From positions 10,604,449 through 10,668,448 of the forward strand of contig NC_077244.1 of assembly GCF_947179165.1 (NCBI RefSeq): a stretch of 64,000 bases of DNA. The letters run 5' to 3'. Shown here one piece after another: positions 46,359 through 59,239 of the stretch; position 1 is the stretch's first letter; every line of letters starts with the position of its first letter. Source of the DNA: Solanum dulcamara. Lineage: Eukaryota > Streptophyta > Magnoliopsida > Solanales > Solanaceae. A program made the translations under genes and the position numbers. The notes beneath the pieces are model-generated. The model searched no databases, was not told the origin of the DNA, and worked only from the letters and a program-made list of their open reading frames with translations.

Positions 46359-47205
46359 AATCGAAATTTTCCTCATTATATAAAGCAGAACAAAAGAACA
46401 AGTACAAGAAGGGGGACATGAAAAGCCTTACCTCCAAAAATAAGATGGATGAGAAGCCGGCTTTAAGGTCGGCATACTTATCCCTGGTACAAAGGTGCTA
46501 TCTATGTACTAGAAAAGCGTTAAATCTATGAGAGGACTCCTCTCGGTACAATGCGACTAAGAAGAGAAAACATAACTGAGGGAGGATCGATTTTCCCTAA
46601 TTCCAGAATCAGCCTCACAGCTCCAACACAAGGCTCAAGGTCAGTATAACTAAACCAGGAGACACACAATGGTGACCAAAATTGAAAACTAGTTTCATTT
46701 TTGATAGCCGTTGAGTGCGGCTCCAAGTATTGGGTGTTGTGTTGCTGGTCTGGATTTTTGTTGATTGCATCAGGCATTTGAAGATCTGCATACAACCTGC
46801 ACGACTTAAACAATTGAGAAGGCCCAATAGTTGCTATTGAGCTAAACATCCAGCTGCACCAAAAGGCTTTCTGAAGCTGTTGTTGTTGGTAGGTTGTGTA
46901 GCTTGATGTTGTGATTGCTGCTGCATGTTGTTGCAGCACGGTAATTGGCATGGATGGAGTGTTGATGAGCTTCCTACATGCCAGACGGTTGTCTCCCTTC
47001 TTTTCAAGTTGTGTGGGTCTGCATAGACAAGTAACCAAAGTAACAAACACCTGTGGGTGTTTAGTTGTTGCTGCTGTTGGACTGTTGCTGCTCCAAATAC
47101 ATTCAGTTGCACCAAAAGACAAGTATGAAACCATCTGCTATAGCCTCTGTTTCAGGTTGTGACTCCATGGATTGTTGGAAGAAACCGCTCCAATTGTTGT
47201 TGTTC
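46359..47205 (-). other. LINE 3' region with a 202-codon open frame
   Basis: About 850 bases after the ORF2 stop. One frame (46526-47134) is open for 202 codons and another for 93. Both are rich in Gln, Asn and Thr because the strand holds CAA/ACA runs. No family is recognised. Low complexity and overlapping open frames suggest an untranslated region. Confidence 0.5.
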
Positions 47206-47622
47206 TTATACTCTGCTCAGAGAAATAACCATAGGCCATTCCACATGTTGAAGTCCCCATGATCCTGAGAAGTGCTTCCATATGTGTTGTGCAAAGTAAC
47301 ATGATACAAAGATATGGTCTATATCATCAAGACCTGCTCTATAACAACAAGAGCATGCAACAGGATCATGTCCAAAGGCTACTATTCTGTCATTTGTGGG
47401 GAGTTTAAGTCTGAAAGCTCTCCAAAGCAGAAAAGAGGCCTTGAAAGGAATACTATTGTGCCATATGTTGTTGTTAGTGAGTGATCTTGTCTTTTTCTTC
47501 CTTACCAACTCCCATGCTGATGAACAAGTGAAATTACCATGAGAGTTAGGCTTCCAGATGGCTTGATCCTGCATATTTGGAATATAGCTAATGGGAGTGC
47601 TGAGAATTTTGCACACCAGCTG
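47206..47622 (-). pseudogene. LINE ORF2 C-terminal zf-RVT domain
   Basis: The frame reads IWKPNSHGNFTCSSAWELV, then WHNSIPFKASFLLWRAFRLK and LPTNDRIVAFG, followed by CSCCYRAGLDDIDHIFVSC and HIWKHF. This is the reverse-transcriptase zinc-binding domain found at the C-terminus of plant LINE ORF2, with its conserved W-x-F/L, C-x2-C and H-x4-C spacing. It is intact up to a stop at 47206. The first residues of the open frame (47623-47658) belong to the surrounding LTR, so the LINE part begins at the duplication. Confidence 0.9.
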
Positions 47623-47635
47623 AGTTAAAGGTTTT
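47623..47635. repeat. LINE target-site duplication, right copy
   Basis: AGTTAAAGGTTTT, after which the K LTR sequence resumes with AGAATCAGAGG. Confidence 0.88.
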
Positions 47636-48828
47636 AGAATCAGAGGTAAAATAGTCAAAAAATCAATTAGTTTTGAAAAAGGGTAAATATAAAATTTTGT
47701 AGTAAAATCATATTCTACTAGTAATAAGGACCTTGTGGTTGAAAAACCAATAAAAATAGATTAGGAATCGAGTTAGAAATCACCAATTTTCTTAAATTCG
47801 GGTTAGGGAAGAAAACATTGAATGTGGGGTTGAAATTTGGAGTCTAGAAGTCAAAATAGTGAAATAATAGAAGAAAATCAAAGATTTTAGTTGAACAATA
47901 CTTACCCAAATGAAATCCCTCGAAAATCTATTTCAAAAATCGCCCTTTCTAACTCTTGGAATTCAAAAATTAAAGAAATGACCCAAAATCCAATTTTGGG
48001 TTTCTCAGGTGTTGCAATCACAAACCCTAGGCCGCTATAGAGACCATGGCAAAAGCGACCCCCACAAAATTTCCAACTTCATGAAAGTGAAGGCCCTCAC
48101 TAAACCAAAGGTTCGCGAAAGCGATGGCCACTCGCGATTGCGAGTGCACCAGATCAAAGTACACAACAATTTTTACCCAGTCTCAAAGTCTTCGAAATAC
48201 CCCATAGGTTTGTTCGAAATCCCACACCTACAAACCATATATGCACTCCTACTAAATTTGATGTTACGGACTCAATGGCACTATAGAAATTTAAATTCGA
48301 GGTCTCCTTGACCCAGAACTCGATACATTGTAATTAAACTAGTCTAAAACTCAAAAAGATCAAAATGCCCTCAGAACTTTCGAAAAAAAATTCAATGCCT
48401 CTTTTAGGCCTAAAATTACCCACATAGACCAATGGAATTACTAGAAATCCAATCCGAGTTTCCGAACTCAAAGTATTTACCAAAGTCAAACTTAGCTCAT
48501 TTAAAACCAAACTTTCCAGCTTAGAACCCCAAATCCCAGTATCAAACTCCAAGTCTGATTCTGACAACTCTCCTAAACCTATTTCAACATTCCGAAGCTG
48601 ATGGAACTAACGAACTCCCATTCCGCTACCCGTAGCTTTACTTGGTACCAAAAACCACTTTTGAGTCACTTAAACTTCTAAAACTCAAAAAATCACTCAG
48701 ATCAACACCTTTTAAGAATTTACCAAAACCAACCACACAAACCGATCAATTAACACCCGGGGAGACTAACAAAAGGGGTAAAATGGTAATTTATTAAGAA
48801 TTTTCAAAAACTTCCTCAAGCTATTACA

Positions 48829-51326
48829 CAGAATGTGGAAGTCACATGTGCAGAGCTACTACAAAATGACTACAAGTACCAAAAGTGGACCAAAGAAACA
48901 AGACTGTATCAAAAAGTAAAAGAGAGAAAAAATATATAAAGAGAGGGAGATGAAAAAATCTAGAACGATGTGTACTCACCCTCACCTCCGATCAAGAACT
49001 CAGTTGGCTCGAGGTAAACATTGATAGCTAGTACTCAGATTTGCATCACGAAAATAGATGCAAAGTATAATATGAGAACCAAAACAAGAAGTACCCAATA
49101 GGCATAATAGGACAACTGAGCAAGGAAAGCAAATGTAAACTGAAATGTAAGAAACTACACACAACCAGAGAGACAGAAATAAGAACTCAAACTAGGTACA
49201 TACACGAGCATACACAACACACAAAGAGAAAGAGAGAAACTAACTAAATCCACCAGGATCCCATAACCACGATGAGAATGCTCGTGCACAAGTCTAAAAG
49301 AAATAACCCAAACAGACTCTCATAAGCCCGACATAAGCAAGGATAGTTGAAATGAGATGAAGAAATTTGATGCAGTACCAATCATGTCACAGTATCCCAC
49401 AGACTTAAATCGGTGCATTCCGTAAGCCTGAGGCTTGAAATTGAAGCATGAAAGAGTTTAGGACTTGAACCATAGAAATATAAGAGGATTAGGGACTTGA
49501 ACCGATATTTGAAAGATACCAAGAACTTAAACCAAGGTTTAGATAATTGTGGACTTGAACCACATGCAAAAGAGATCAAGTACTTGATCCATGGTAATAA
49601 CAGCTATGGAATTGAACCAAGGCTAATAATGGTGCTAGACTTGTACCACAGCTAAGTAACACTAGAGACTTGAACCGAGGCAATAATACCAAGGCAAGAA
49701 CTTGAACCACGCCCAGTGGAGTGATTTGGGGACTTAAACTACGAATAGAAGCAAATCGGTTAGAATTAGGAGCAGCTTCCAATCGAGCATCACAGGAGTA
49801 CCCCTAGTCTTAGTTCCATCAATAAATCACTAGCCTGAACCACATCAAAAGAGAATCGATGAATAGATTTCCAGAACTAAGAATCAATTGATGCAAAATC
49901 GGTGAAAGTAGGAAATTATGGATATAAGGTCCCAAGCTGTGTTACAGCTTTCCTAGCTAAGGCCCAGACTATCATACTAAATTCTGCTATATTAGTCAAC
50001 AAGGAGCTAAGCTATCTAAAACCACTTCGGAAAAGTTCCAAGGCCTAACGGCAGCAGATATTATGCAAGTCTAAGGCAAACACTAGTCTAAGCTTAGACT
50101 ATGGCCAAACATGCTTTCAAATCCATAAACCAAATGCACAGTACACACCACAAGGTATGGGTGATCAACAATACTAGGAGACATGCTTTAATAGCCCGAA
50201 ATTTCCTGAAAATAGACCTAAGACATGAATTCTAAGGATTTAGCAGTTTGGACACCCAAACACCCAGTCTCACATAATTCAATACACAATTGCTCAAACA
50301 TAAGGGGAAAGTTGTAGCCTACCTGTATACCGACTGTGCATGCTACAACTCAAGTAATCGGAGGTTTTCCATTCCAAATGGCCTCAAAAATTTGCAACGC
50401 TATCAAAAATAGTATCACAACATTAACACGGCTGCTTTAACACCAAAATTACTAAATTCAGAGAAGAACACAGACCAAATTTGGAGTTAAAAATGGGAAT
50501 GTGGGACCCGCTCTGTAATTTACAAAATTGACTCCATAAAAAGGTTCTAAACGCTACCTCAAACTTATGTTCCAAAAAGGAATATAATTTGGGGCTCGAA
50601 TCAGCCCCAACAACCAACATGGGAAAAAACACAATATAAGTTAAGAATTCACTAAGGACAGCACCTTTAAATGGAAATTTACCTCACACGATGAGTCTCC
50701 AACTATTTCCGAACTTTAATCCACGTAGCCACAATAATTTCATATTTTTTGAGCTTTGAATCCTCAATTTTAGTGGAGAAACAAGAGAGAAATTGATTTT
50801 CTAAAATTCACAACTGAGTTGATCCCATCTCTGGTCTTAATTAAAAAGACTAGAGAATTTCTTATCACAATTTCAAAGCTTATGGCTCGCGATCGTGAGA
50901 ACCTGGCACGATACCCTTTGCAATCACAAAAGCTTGACTGGGCTGAGGTTGCAATTGCGACCATGAATCATCATGAATGCGAAGGCCAAGGGTAGCATAC
51001 ACCAGCATCAACTGTAACAGTTGATTCTACAAACTCCTAAATCTCAGACGGGGTGCTCGAAATTTGTTCATAATCCCATGCACGCAAACGGAATATGGTA
51101 CTCCACCAAGTTTGATGTTTTGAACTCAATAGAGCAATCAAAATGTCCACACAAGGTCATTTTAATAAAAGTGGGTCCCACACCCAAGTGTTATTTTAAG
51201 CTAAATTCCACAATGGACCTTGAGACTAGACTGGAAACCTCGAGAAGTGAACGAAGGATCTTTGTAGATCATACTTGACATTTCAGAACTAACTACGCTG
51301 ATAAAATTTTCATCTGAGTGCATTTA
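48829..51326 (-). repeat. LTR D2, main part (3' LTR of element D)
   Basis: It starts inside the LTR (about 200 bases from the edge seen in D3) because element K is inserted there; the missing edge is lost with K's 3' end. It matches D1 and D3 through blocks such as TCACATGTGCAGAGCTACTA. It contains a tandem array at 49440-49745. It ends at element E; the remaining 370 bp are at 61773-62142. No gene is seen. Confidence 0.82.
49440..49745. repeat. About 36-42-bp tandem array in LTR D2
   Basis: Some eight irregular units built on GGACTTGAACCA, spaced 34-45 bases. A shorter, diverged version is in D3 at 63300-63545. It differs from the 58-bp unit of D1. Confidence 0.8.
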
Positions 51327-53866
51327 TTTCATGCCTCGAGAGGGAAACCAAACTGTGGCCGGCATTGGGAGACCATTGCTTGCCCCAAATGAATTGTGGC
51401 CGATACTCGGAGACTATTGCTGGCACCAAATGAATAACTTGGTCTAATCACTCATTCAGTCACATCAATGGAATATTTAATATAACTCAAAAGAAATAGT
51501 ATTTTAAATAACAATCTTATATAAGTAAATCTCATCTCATAAAAATATAGTTTTCAAAATAGACTCAAATGGGACATCAACTCCAATCTAGGCAATCTAA
51601 GTATGAAGCCCCTATTAGCTGTGTGCCGAGACAAGCCCACGGCTATCTCAAAAGAAACTACTCATAAGTAATGACTGAAATAAATGTGATTCCTTCGAAA
51701 GCAAGGAGGTCTCACCACTCTCAAGCAGAGAAAGATCCTCAACCAAGCGCCTGTTGCTGATCTCTAGCACCTATATCTGCATCATGAAATGATGTAGGAA
51801 ATGGCATCAGTATATGGAATATACAAGTATGTAATATAGCTAAAAGGAGAAGCGGTCAACAATACTCAACGAAACTCAATAATAAACTCAAAGGACTCAA
51901 CTCAATAGGTAAGCAAATTAGAATTTAACAATATTTTTTTTCAAATCGACTCAATCATCTACAATCTCAATCAAACCAATCATATCATGCATGATCATAT
52001 CCTATTTGGGTGTTTATCTAAATGATAACCATCACCTATGAGCCTTTGATGTATAACAAAGCGATGTCATTGCCACATCCATCCAATATTTTGCCAAGGT
52101 AAGGGACACATCACTATTATTGGATCCGCAATCAATCAAGTCCTCTTTTGGTATATAAGAGGTTTAACCTTCATCCTACGCTGGCTATGTAGTTTATGGG
52201 ATTCTAGTAGTTACTTACTCTTACCCAATTAGACGCTCAATACTTCTCCAAAGACTCAATATGCTCATAAGTCAAATCAATCAATTTATGCAAGTCATAA
52301 CATCTAGTCATATTGAACTCTAATCAACTCAATCCCTTCTAAATCATCAATTCTTTCATTTAAAACATGCTTTTAAACACATTCGTATCCCATCAAAATT
52401 TTATCTCTAAACAATCATTTATATTTAAAATACTTAGATTAAATAATAATACTTTTAAATACTTCTCAGACTCAACTCATTCTCATTCAAGACATTCACA
52501 AATCATACTTTAAGACTAAATCAATGCATATAGTATTTAAATGCCAAAACTCAATTCATATAAAAACTCAAAGTCATTTAAAATCAATGTTCATGCTCAA
52601 ATCATTAAGTTCTTTCAGTAAAATATGCTTTCAAAATTCTTCACTTCTCTTCAAAACTCTTTCTCAATTTCAATCAATCATTTTGGACCCTCATACTTAT
52701 TTAGACTCAAATATATATATATATATATAATATTAGTTCAAATCGCTCTCTTCATCAATGCACAAAAGTCAATCATCTTTACTCAAGAATATGCATGTAA
52801 AAGTCATGATCATCAAATCAATTAGGGTTCATGGGAAAGTATCCATAAACAACAATTCTAATCAATTGAGAGAAAGAAAACTTCCCAATGTATAACTATG
52901 AAACTCAATAGAAGAAGAATTAACTCATTCGGAATTCAAGAAACTAGGTTATATTCAACTCAATTATTTAATGATAAAATCTAGATGTAGGGCGCATGGA
53001 TGAACTCAATCCAATACTATGATTAGACTTACATATTTGAAAATTTGATATTACAATCAAAACTCGAAAAATAATAGCTTTCTTAGAGGAAACCTTTGAT
53101 CTTGGAACCTCGATGCTTGATCTCGAGAAAAGAAACTCTTTGAAGTTTTCAAAGTGGAAGGACTTGGGAACACCTTGGGTGAAGGGATTCTCTTTGATTC
53201 TTGAATTTTTGACTTGAAAGCCTTAGGGTTCTTGATGAAGAAGAAGAACCATAATTTAGTTTTAAGAGATTGTTTTGAGACTAGATTGTTTGGATTCATG
53301 ATTATGAGAGGAAAACTACTTAGTCTGATGATATACTCAGTTAAAAATTGAAATATGACTTAGAATAGAGCTAAAAAGCTTGGAAAAGGAACAAAATAGT
53401 CTTCGATAATGTGCTGGATTTTTCTGAGAAGTTGACTTCTACGACTCGTAGAAACTCTACTGGTTGTAGAGTTGAGTTATAACTATTTATAATCTGGCAG
53501 CCTCTAGTAAAACGGTTATAACTTTTTATTCTGAACTTGAAATGAGCCAAACTTTATGGAGTTGTAAGGAGGACTCAAATACCTTTAATTTAATAGTAAT
53601 TGGCTAGCCTAATTCTTTATATTCTAGGAGATACAATTGTTTGAAGTTGGCCCAATTAAAATCTTTTACCAAAACTCAATTTGTAAGGAAGCTTTCAACT
53701 CGACTTTGTGCTTGAGGATCCTTATGACCTTAATTCATCTCCAAATATATTATCACACTAAATAATTAACCTCTACACATGCACACAATTATGAATAATC
53801 CGGTACAACCCCATACACATATGAAGGATGGCTCGGTCTCAGCTTAAAAAAAAATAGTTTGTTATA
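51327..53866 (-). repeat. 3' LTR of element E
   Basis: The left edge TTTCATGCCTCGAG is a decayed form of TGTCACGCCTCGAG; the right edge is the complement of TATAACAAACT. It contains an (AT) run at 52711-52729. No gene is seen. Confidence 0.87.
52711..52730. repeat. (AT)n microsatellite
   Basis: An uninterrupted AT run of about 20 bases in the left E LTR. Confidence 0.9.
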
Positions 53867-53870
53867 ATAT

Positions 53871-53880
53871 CTCCCCCTTT
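53871..53880 (-). other. Polypurine tract of element E
   Basis: The complement AAAGGGGGAG lies next to the 3' LTR and is preceded by TTCGAGGATGAATGATCC, the same context as in element H. Confidence 0.8.
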
Positions 53881-55436
53881 GGATCATTCATCCTCGAATG
53901 ATGACCAAGATAAGAAATTATACAAGGCATGAGCACAAATCAACAACACATATACTAAAACAATCAATCTGTCAATACTCAGACTCAAGAATACTCATCA
54001 TATACTTAAATTAGAAATGAACATCAACTCTAAGATAGGAAAAAGGAATATTACCATCAATATCATCATTGGAAAGCACGAATTCAATGCAAGAACTTGA
54101 GGACTCAAGCTAGTGAATAAATCACTCAATTACTCAAACTCAAGAAGGTACTATCTCAGAGATAGGAATAGGAACATTACCTTCAACATCGACACTGAAG
54201 CAAAAATGAGAGGAAGGCTATAATCTCTAATGCTTTCATCAAAATTTCTCAACTTCGGGAATGAGGCTTATGAGCCTAATATAAGAGTATTTCCACTATG
54301 AATTAAGTGACATGACTGATAGGTTTCGAGCTTAAATACTGTTCTTTCTACATACAACTCTTTTTCAACAGCAACTCATAACTCCCACAAGGATAAATAT
54401 GACTACCTTCACCAAGTCCTAGGACTCCAAGTCTAACTACATGCTCTTATAATGTTCAAGACTAATGCTAAGTCACAGGGTACTACATATAATATAATTA
54501 TGTTAATCTAGACCACAAGCTTCATGTTTTATACCTCTATAGAAAACTTCATCTCAAGAGTACTACTCTTTTCCATTACATTCAACGGACCTCGAGTCCA
54601 AATCAAGAAGAACCTAATGCATTGTGCATTCATCCACATGCCTTCAATACCATATTCAAGCCTAGTTCTATAACCATTCTGATACACTTACTTGAAACCC
54701 TCAATAAGAAATCATCAATAGCTTACTGGAATCACTCACATAATGATAAGCACACATGCAAGCCTATCATTCTAACTACTTTATGGATTCTTAGAGGTCA
54801 ACATCTCTTAAGAATTCTCATGCCAATCTTAGCATCTCTACATTATCAATTGCATTAACTTCTACCAAGAGTTATACCAAAATGCTCTTACCTATCTATT
54901 TCACATAACTAGATTCTATCTCTCTCTTCCTCCATGTCTATAACATTAAATGGAATAAGCACACCATAACTATCACAAAAAGGAACACCCTCTCTCTCCC
55001 ATTTTCCATAACTTATCTACTATCATTAACATTGCTATCAAGATTGAAAAGAAAGGATCACGGGAAGGGCTTAGAGAGACAGATCATAAGCATAATTCAT
55101 TCAAGAAATCTAATATGAGAATATTCATAACGTAACATGATCTCACTAGCATTTTAAATCCTATCATGGGTTTATGAAACTGAGAATACTCTGAAACATA
55201 AAAGCATATATCATGTCCCGTATAACATATGGCTAGAAATTCGTAAATTCAAGGAATAAGATCGGAATCCCTGAAGGAAGCTACCACTTCTTACTCTAGG
55301 AGCTGAGCATGAACATGAATCAACATGAAGTACTCGGTCTGGGCCACGGGTATGGATCTCATCCATAAGATAGGTTTAGGGTATCACCACGATTATAGTA
55401 TAAGGAATGTATGAAATAGAAACACACTGAGGTCTT
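53881..55436 (-). other. Element E internal region, left part, no coding seen
   Basis: AT-rich sequence with short open frames only (under 80 codons). A decayed direct repeat of about 35 bp occurs at 54029-54064 and 54155-54192 (common core GATAGGAA-AGGAA-ATTACC). No retrotransposon protein block was recognised on either strand. Confidence 0.6.
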
Positions 55437-57421
55437 GTTATACCTGGTAAATTTATCAAAATACCCCTAGATGAAAGAATGCTCGCCCAACACATCATCC
55501 TTAATTTTTTTTGGTTAATTTGAAGTTGGAATATCGATCGGGGTAAAACATTATAAGCAAAAGGGGCCTCGATTGAATTTTATGCCAATCGGATCGAAGG
55601 ATAATTTTTAGGGAAAAACCTAAAACTCCAAAGGAGTATGCGACAAGTCTGCATCACAGACTTTGTCAATTTCAGTTTAAGTTTTACTATCAAAGATTTT
55701 TGGAAAAAATTGTACTGTAAGGGAACCAGTCCACATCATGGACCTGCTCTCCCACAGGCTAATTTTTCCTGCCCGATGTTATCTTAAAGAGGGGCTTTCT
55801 GACCCCATATTAGTTTCTAAGCATAATTTTCCTATGATTTACACTCTTAAACTTTGAGAACTAGGGTTGAAGAGAAAGGAGAAGCCTAGGGTTCAAAGGA
55901 TTCAAGCCAAACCTTCACAGTTTGATTATCCTATCTTCATCCCAGGTATGTAAGGTTAAACTAAAGCATGAACCTTCTTCTTCCATGTGTTCCATGATTG
56001 TGATAGATCGATTTATGAATGAATTGTGTCCCCATAGTTGTGTTTCTGGAGAAATTCCTTGAATTTGGTATATTTTACATAATATTGTGATATTGATGTT
56101 TTCCACGAACTTTTTTCTTGAACAAATGATTTAAACTACTTATTTAATAAATCCTAATAGTATTTTGACTAATATTCGATGTTTATGCCTAAGGATTTAG
56201 TCTAGAGATTTGAACTTGTGAATGCATGGTTATGATTGGGATGTGAGCATAATGATAGTCTTGATGAAACTTGATAGTCCTTTATATCTTCATAATTGAA
56301 CCCAAATTAATGGTCTCAATTGAATGTTTTCATAATTTATTGTCCAAACGAATCATAAATAAATGATTGGATAATTGATTAGTTGAAAGGATTGATTGGA
56401 TAGAACTGATGAACTGATAAGAGTCCATATGAGACTTATTGATTGGTTTGATTGGGATTGATTGTCCTATGAGCATATTGAGTCTTGGGAGGCTTATTGA
56501 GTACTGAATTGGTAAGAGTATAGACAACTCAAATCCCATGAACCACATAGCCAGCGTAGGATTAAGGGTTAAACCTCTTAATTCCCAAAATGATGAACTT
56601 TAATATATTTATGGATCTAATGATAGTGATTCGTCGCTTACCCTGACAAAGTATTGGACGAGTATGGCAACGAAACCACTTTGTTGTACATGACCGCCTC
56701 ATAGGTAATGGTTGTCAGTTAAAGACACTCCCAATTGGGATATGATCTTGTATGATAGGATTGTTTGATTTAGATTGTGGGTGATTGAGTCCATTTTTAA
56801 AAGCATCGCTAAATTATAGATCTACATATCTTTTGAGTTAAGTCCTTTGAGTTGATTTATGAGATTGAGGTAAGTGTTTTTGATTACTTCTCCCTCCTGC
56901 CATTTTACATAATCGTACATTCCATTTACTGATGCATTTTGGCCTGCATCATTTCATGATGAAGATACAGGTTCTAGAGATCATCAATAGGCACTCTATT
57001 GAAGATCGACTTCTTTCTTGAGAGTGGTAAGACCTCCTTGCTTTTGGAGGGATCATATTTATTTCATCTTTATTTTTAGTAATTTCTTTTGGGTTGCCTT
57101 GAACTTGTCATTGGCACCTTCTGTATAGTGATAGAGGCTTCATAGGCGGATAGTGATGATATTGACTCTTTGTCCTAGTTTTCAAACTATTTCTTTGAGT
57201 TGAAGTTATGTTAAAATTGGATTCAAGTTTCTTTATACTTCTTGGAATTGTTGAGCTAGTTAGCCCATCCGAATGTCTTTTAAATTCGTATTGAGTCTTT
57301 CGCTGAGCACTTGAATGAATGAATGGATGTATGATTGGACAACATGGTTTGCTTAGGGACCAGAAATAGTCTACGAGTGTCGGCCACACCTAAGGTATAT
57401 TCTCGGGGCGTGACATGTCTT
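55432..57421 (+). mobile_element. Solo LTR of the A family inserted in element E
   Basis: An LTR from 55437 (TGTTATACC) to 57415 (GGGGCGTGACA), flanked by GTCTT on the left (55432-55436) and GTCTT at 57417-57421 on the right, with one extra base. It is oriented opposite to E. The end matches the complement of A/E LTR edges (CTCGAGGCGTGAC). No internal region is present. It is a product of LTR-LTR recombination. It has no gene content. Confidence 0.82.
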
Positions 57422-59039
57422 ATCCTGGTCAACTCATCACTTCTAAAAACTGAAGATCCACTTTGGTTCATTACCTCATCATATCCCCCTTAGCTCGAAG
57501 GTCACTACCCTAGGCCTACGGACTAATTCTGTACACTTAGCTCTAAGCACACTGATCCACACGGCAGGGTATCACTTTTTATAAGAACACTTAAACTCTC
57601 TGGTTATACTATACCCTAAGATACCAAACCGCTATAAAGGCCTCATTCTGAGATACTTCTCTTAACTTTCTTGTATCTTTTAGGCATCTTTCTATACTTT
57701 CTACTCTTATTGGTGTACACATCCACTTTCTCTAACTCTTATGATCTAACATTTTCTCTTTAGCCTACTAACACTCATCTTCTAGGTTCACATATTCCTA
57801 ACTTAGTTGAAGGAAACTTTAACTATAATAGGAGACTCATCATTATTTATATACAACTCCCTTTGACCCTATTCTTATAGATACTAAATAGAAGAAAAAC
57901 TCACATTCATCCTTTTTCACATTAGCAACTAAAGGATACTAACTAGTCACCCATAGCAACTCATCAAATTAGAGCCTTATACAATTTTACACTATCTCAG
58001 ATACACATGTTAAGCCTCTTCTTACCCAATGACTTAGCCACAATACACTATTTTCATCTAAGGGTCACCCATACCATATTTGGGACATCACACTCCTTGC
58101 AAGTTAATAACTTAATCTCTCGCATACATCATGTCAAGCCTACTAAATCAAATCTTAAAATTAGAACTATCACGGTCATAATGCTATCCCCTCTTTTTTC
58201 ATACCACTCATCTCAAATTCAAGCTTAGGGTCTAGTACTAACATGCATATCATATATTGCTCGCATACTATACCAACTTATAATTACTAGGTGAAAATAA
58301 GAAACACTCTCCTACTAAGACCTCATGACAAGTGATCGATCCTTGACTCACTATCTATCTAATTACAATTTATCAGCTCATCTCCTTTAATAACCTAAGT
58401 ACTATTTACCCATTCATTACACCTCATTGCCTAGTTATATTCATATCCGTCTAAATAACATGAGGCTCTCTCTTCAAAATCATAAGCCTATCAGATCTAT
58501 CATCTCATGACTACTCCTTCCTTCCGTTCAATACCTATACTATGTCTTTACCAACACAAAGACACCTAAACATAAAACTCCTCTCTTAGTTCGAATATAC
58601 TTTAACTCATCCTAACTAGAAACTCTTCCTCTACCTTCTATCATGAAAGTTAGACGATACTTACTACTCTTTAGTCAATACCAAAAGGGACTTCACTCAT
58701 GACCCCATCACCTACCTTATAGACACATAACTCTAGTCACATGGCTCAACCAACCACCCTTCTCACTATTTGGTTTCCACTTCTCTAACTCCATCTTTCT
58801 AACTCTAGGATAACTCTACCAATTATAGCATACAATCACTCAAATCACATTCTCTCAAGTGAATAAGAGTTCATTCTTTCAAATCAAAAGAATTAAGCAC
58901 ACTAATCAGTTTCTCTCGAGCCTGGTGTCATCTTTTTACTCTCTGAATAGTTTATCTGAAATTAACTCATCAATAAGAATCTGATCTTTATTAATCCAAC
59001 CACCTAGAGTATAAGGGGTATTCGAATGGATTTGAGCAA
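57422..59039 (-). other. Element E internal region, right part, no coding seen
   Basis: About 1.6 kb of AT-rich, C-rich-on-plus sequence with no open frame above 75 codons and no recognised protein. It joins directly to the conserved leader at 59040, where element A has gag. Confidence 0.6.
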
Positions 59040-59239
59040 TGCACGAATTAGAAGGGAAATTTTATAAAGTTAAACTCTATCGCACGAACTTAGAATATGA
59101 AAGAAGTGAAACCATTCCTAATGTCCTATACCCTCCTGATTATAAGTGTGGTGCCCAACACACTTATAAGTAAGACTCTACTAGACATGACTTCATAAAA
59201 ACCCTAGAACTGTTGAACTCTGTGCTCAGATATAAAGTT
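59040..59239 (-). other. Leader and primer-binding site of element E
   Basis: It is homologous over about 190 bases to element A's leader (4080-4265), including TTATAAGTGTGGTG on the plus strand. The primer-binding site at 59224-59235 is decayed to the complement of GCTCAGATATAA. Confidence 0.78.

Larger units (their letters stand above)
46353..47622 (-). mobile_element. 5'-truncated LINE (non-LTR retrotransposon)
   Basis: About 1.27 kb with a zinc-binding RT tail domain at its 5' end, a long 3' region and a poly(A) tail. It is flanked by a 13-bp direct repeat. The endonuclease and polymerase parts of ORF2 are absent, as usual for 5'-truncated copies. Element B's LTR (15884-15915) shows the unoccupied site. 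Confidence 0.92.
34712..48828 (-). mobile_element. Element K: B-family gypsy, inverted, 3' end lost, split by H
   Basis: The minus strand carries a 5' LTR (44924-48828), primer-binding site, gag, then element H, then protease and the first part of RT. Gag and protease parts match consecutive parts of element B, with at most a few dozen B bases unaccounted for between 43321 and 35705. H therefore split one element. The RT remainder, RNase H, integrase and 3' LTR are missing at the junction with element C. Confidence 0.8.
44924..48828 (-). repeat. 5' LTR of element K, containing a LINE
   Basis: The right edge is the complement of TGTAATAGCTTGAGG; the left edge is near TTTCATGACC. Without the LINE it is about 2.6 kb, the same as the reconstructed length of the B LTR. 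It matches the B LTR pieces in reverse orientation. Its U3/R includes a stretch of CG-rich text (48030-48140, with GCGATTGCGAG) typical of this family. Open frames in it are chance. Confidence 0.85.

Noticed and set aside
48030..48160. GC-richer patch that could be an exon or CpG island of a host gene
   Set aside because: It is part of the K LTR and has a counterpart in the rearranged B LTR (15165-15330); no splice-linked coding frame is visible.
57422..59040. Possible host gene exons in the C-rich inner part of E
   Set aside because: No frame exceeds about 75 codons, no protein family is recognised, and it lies between an LTR-flanked leader and polypurine tract.
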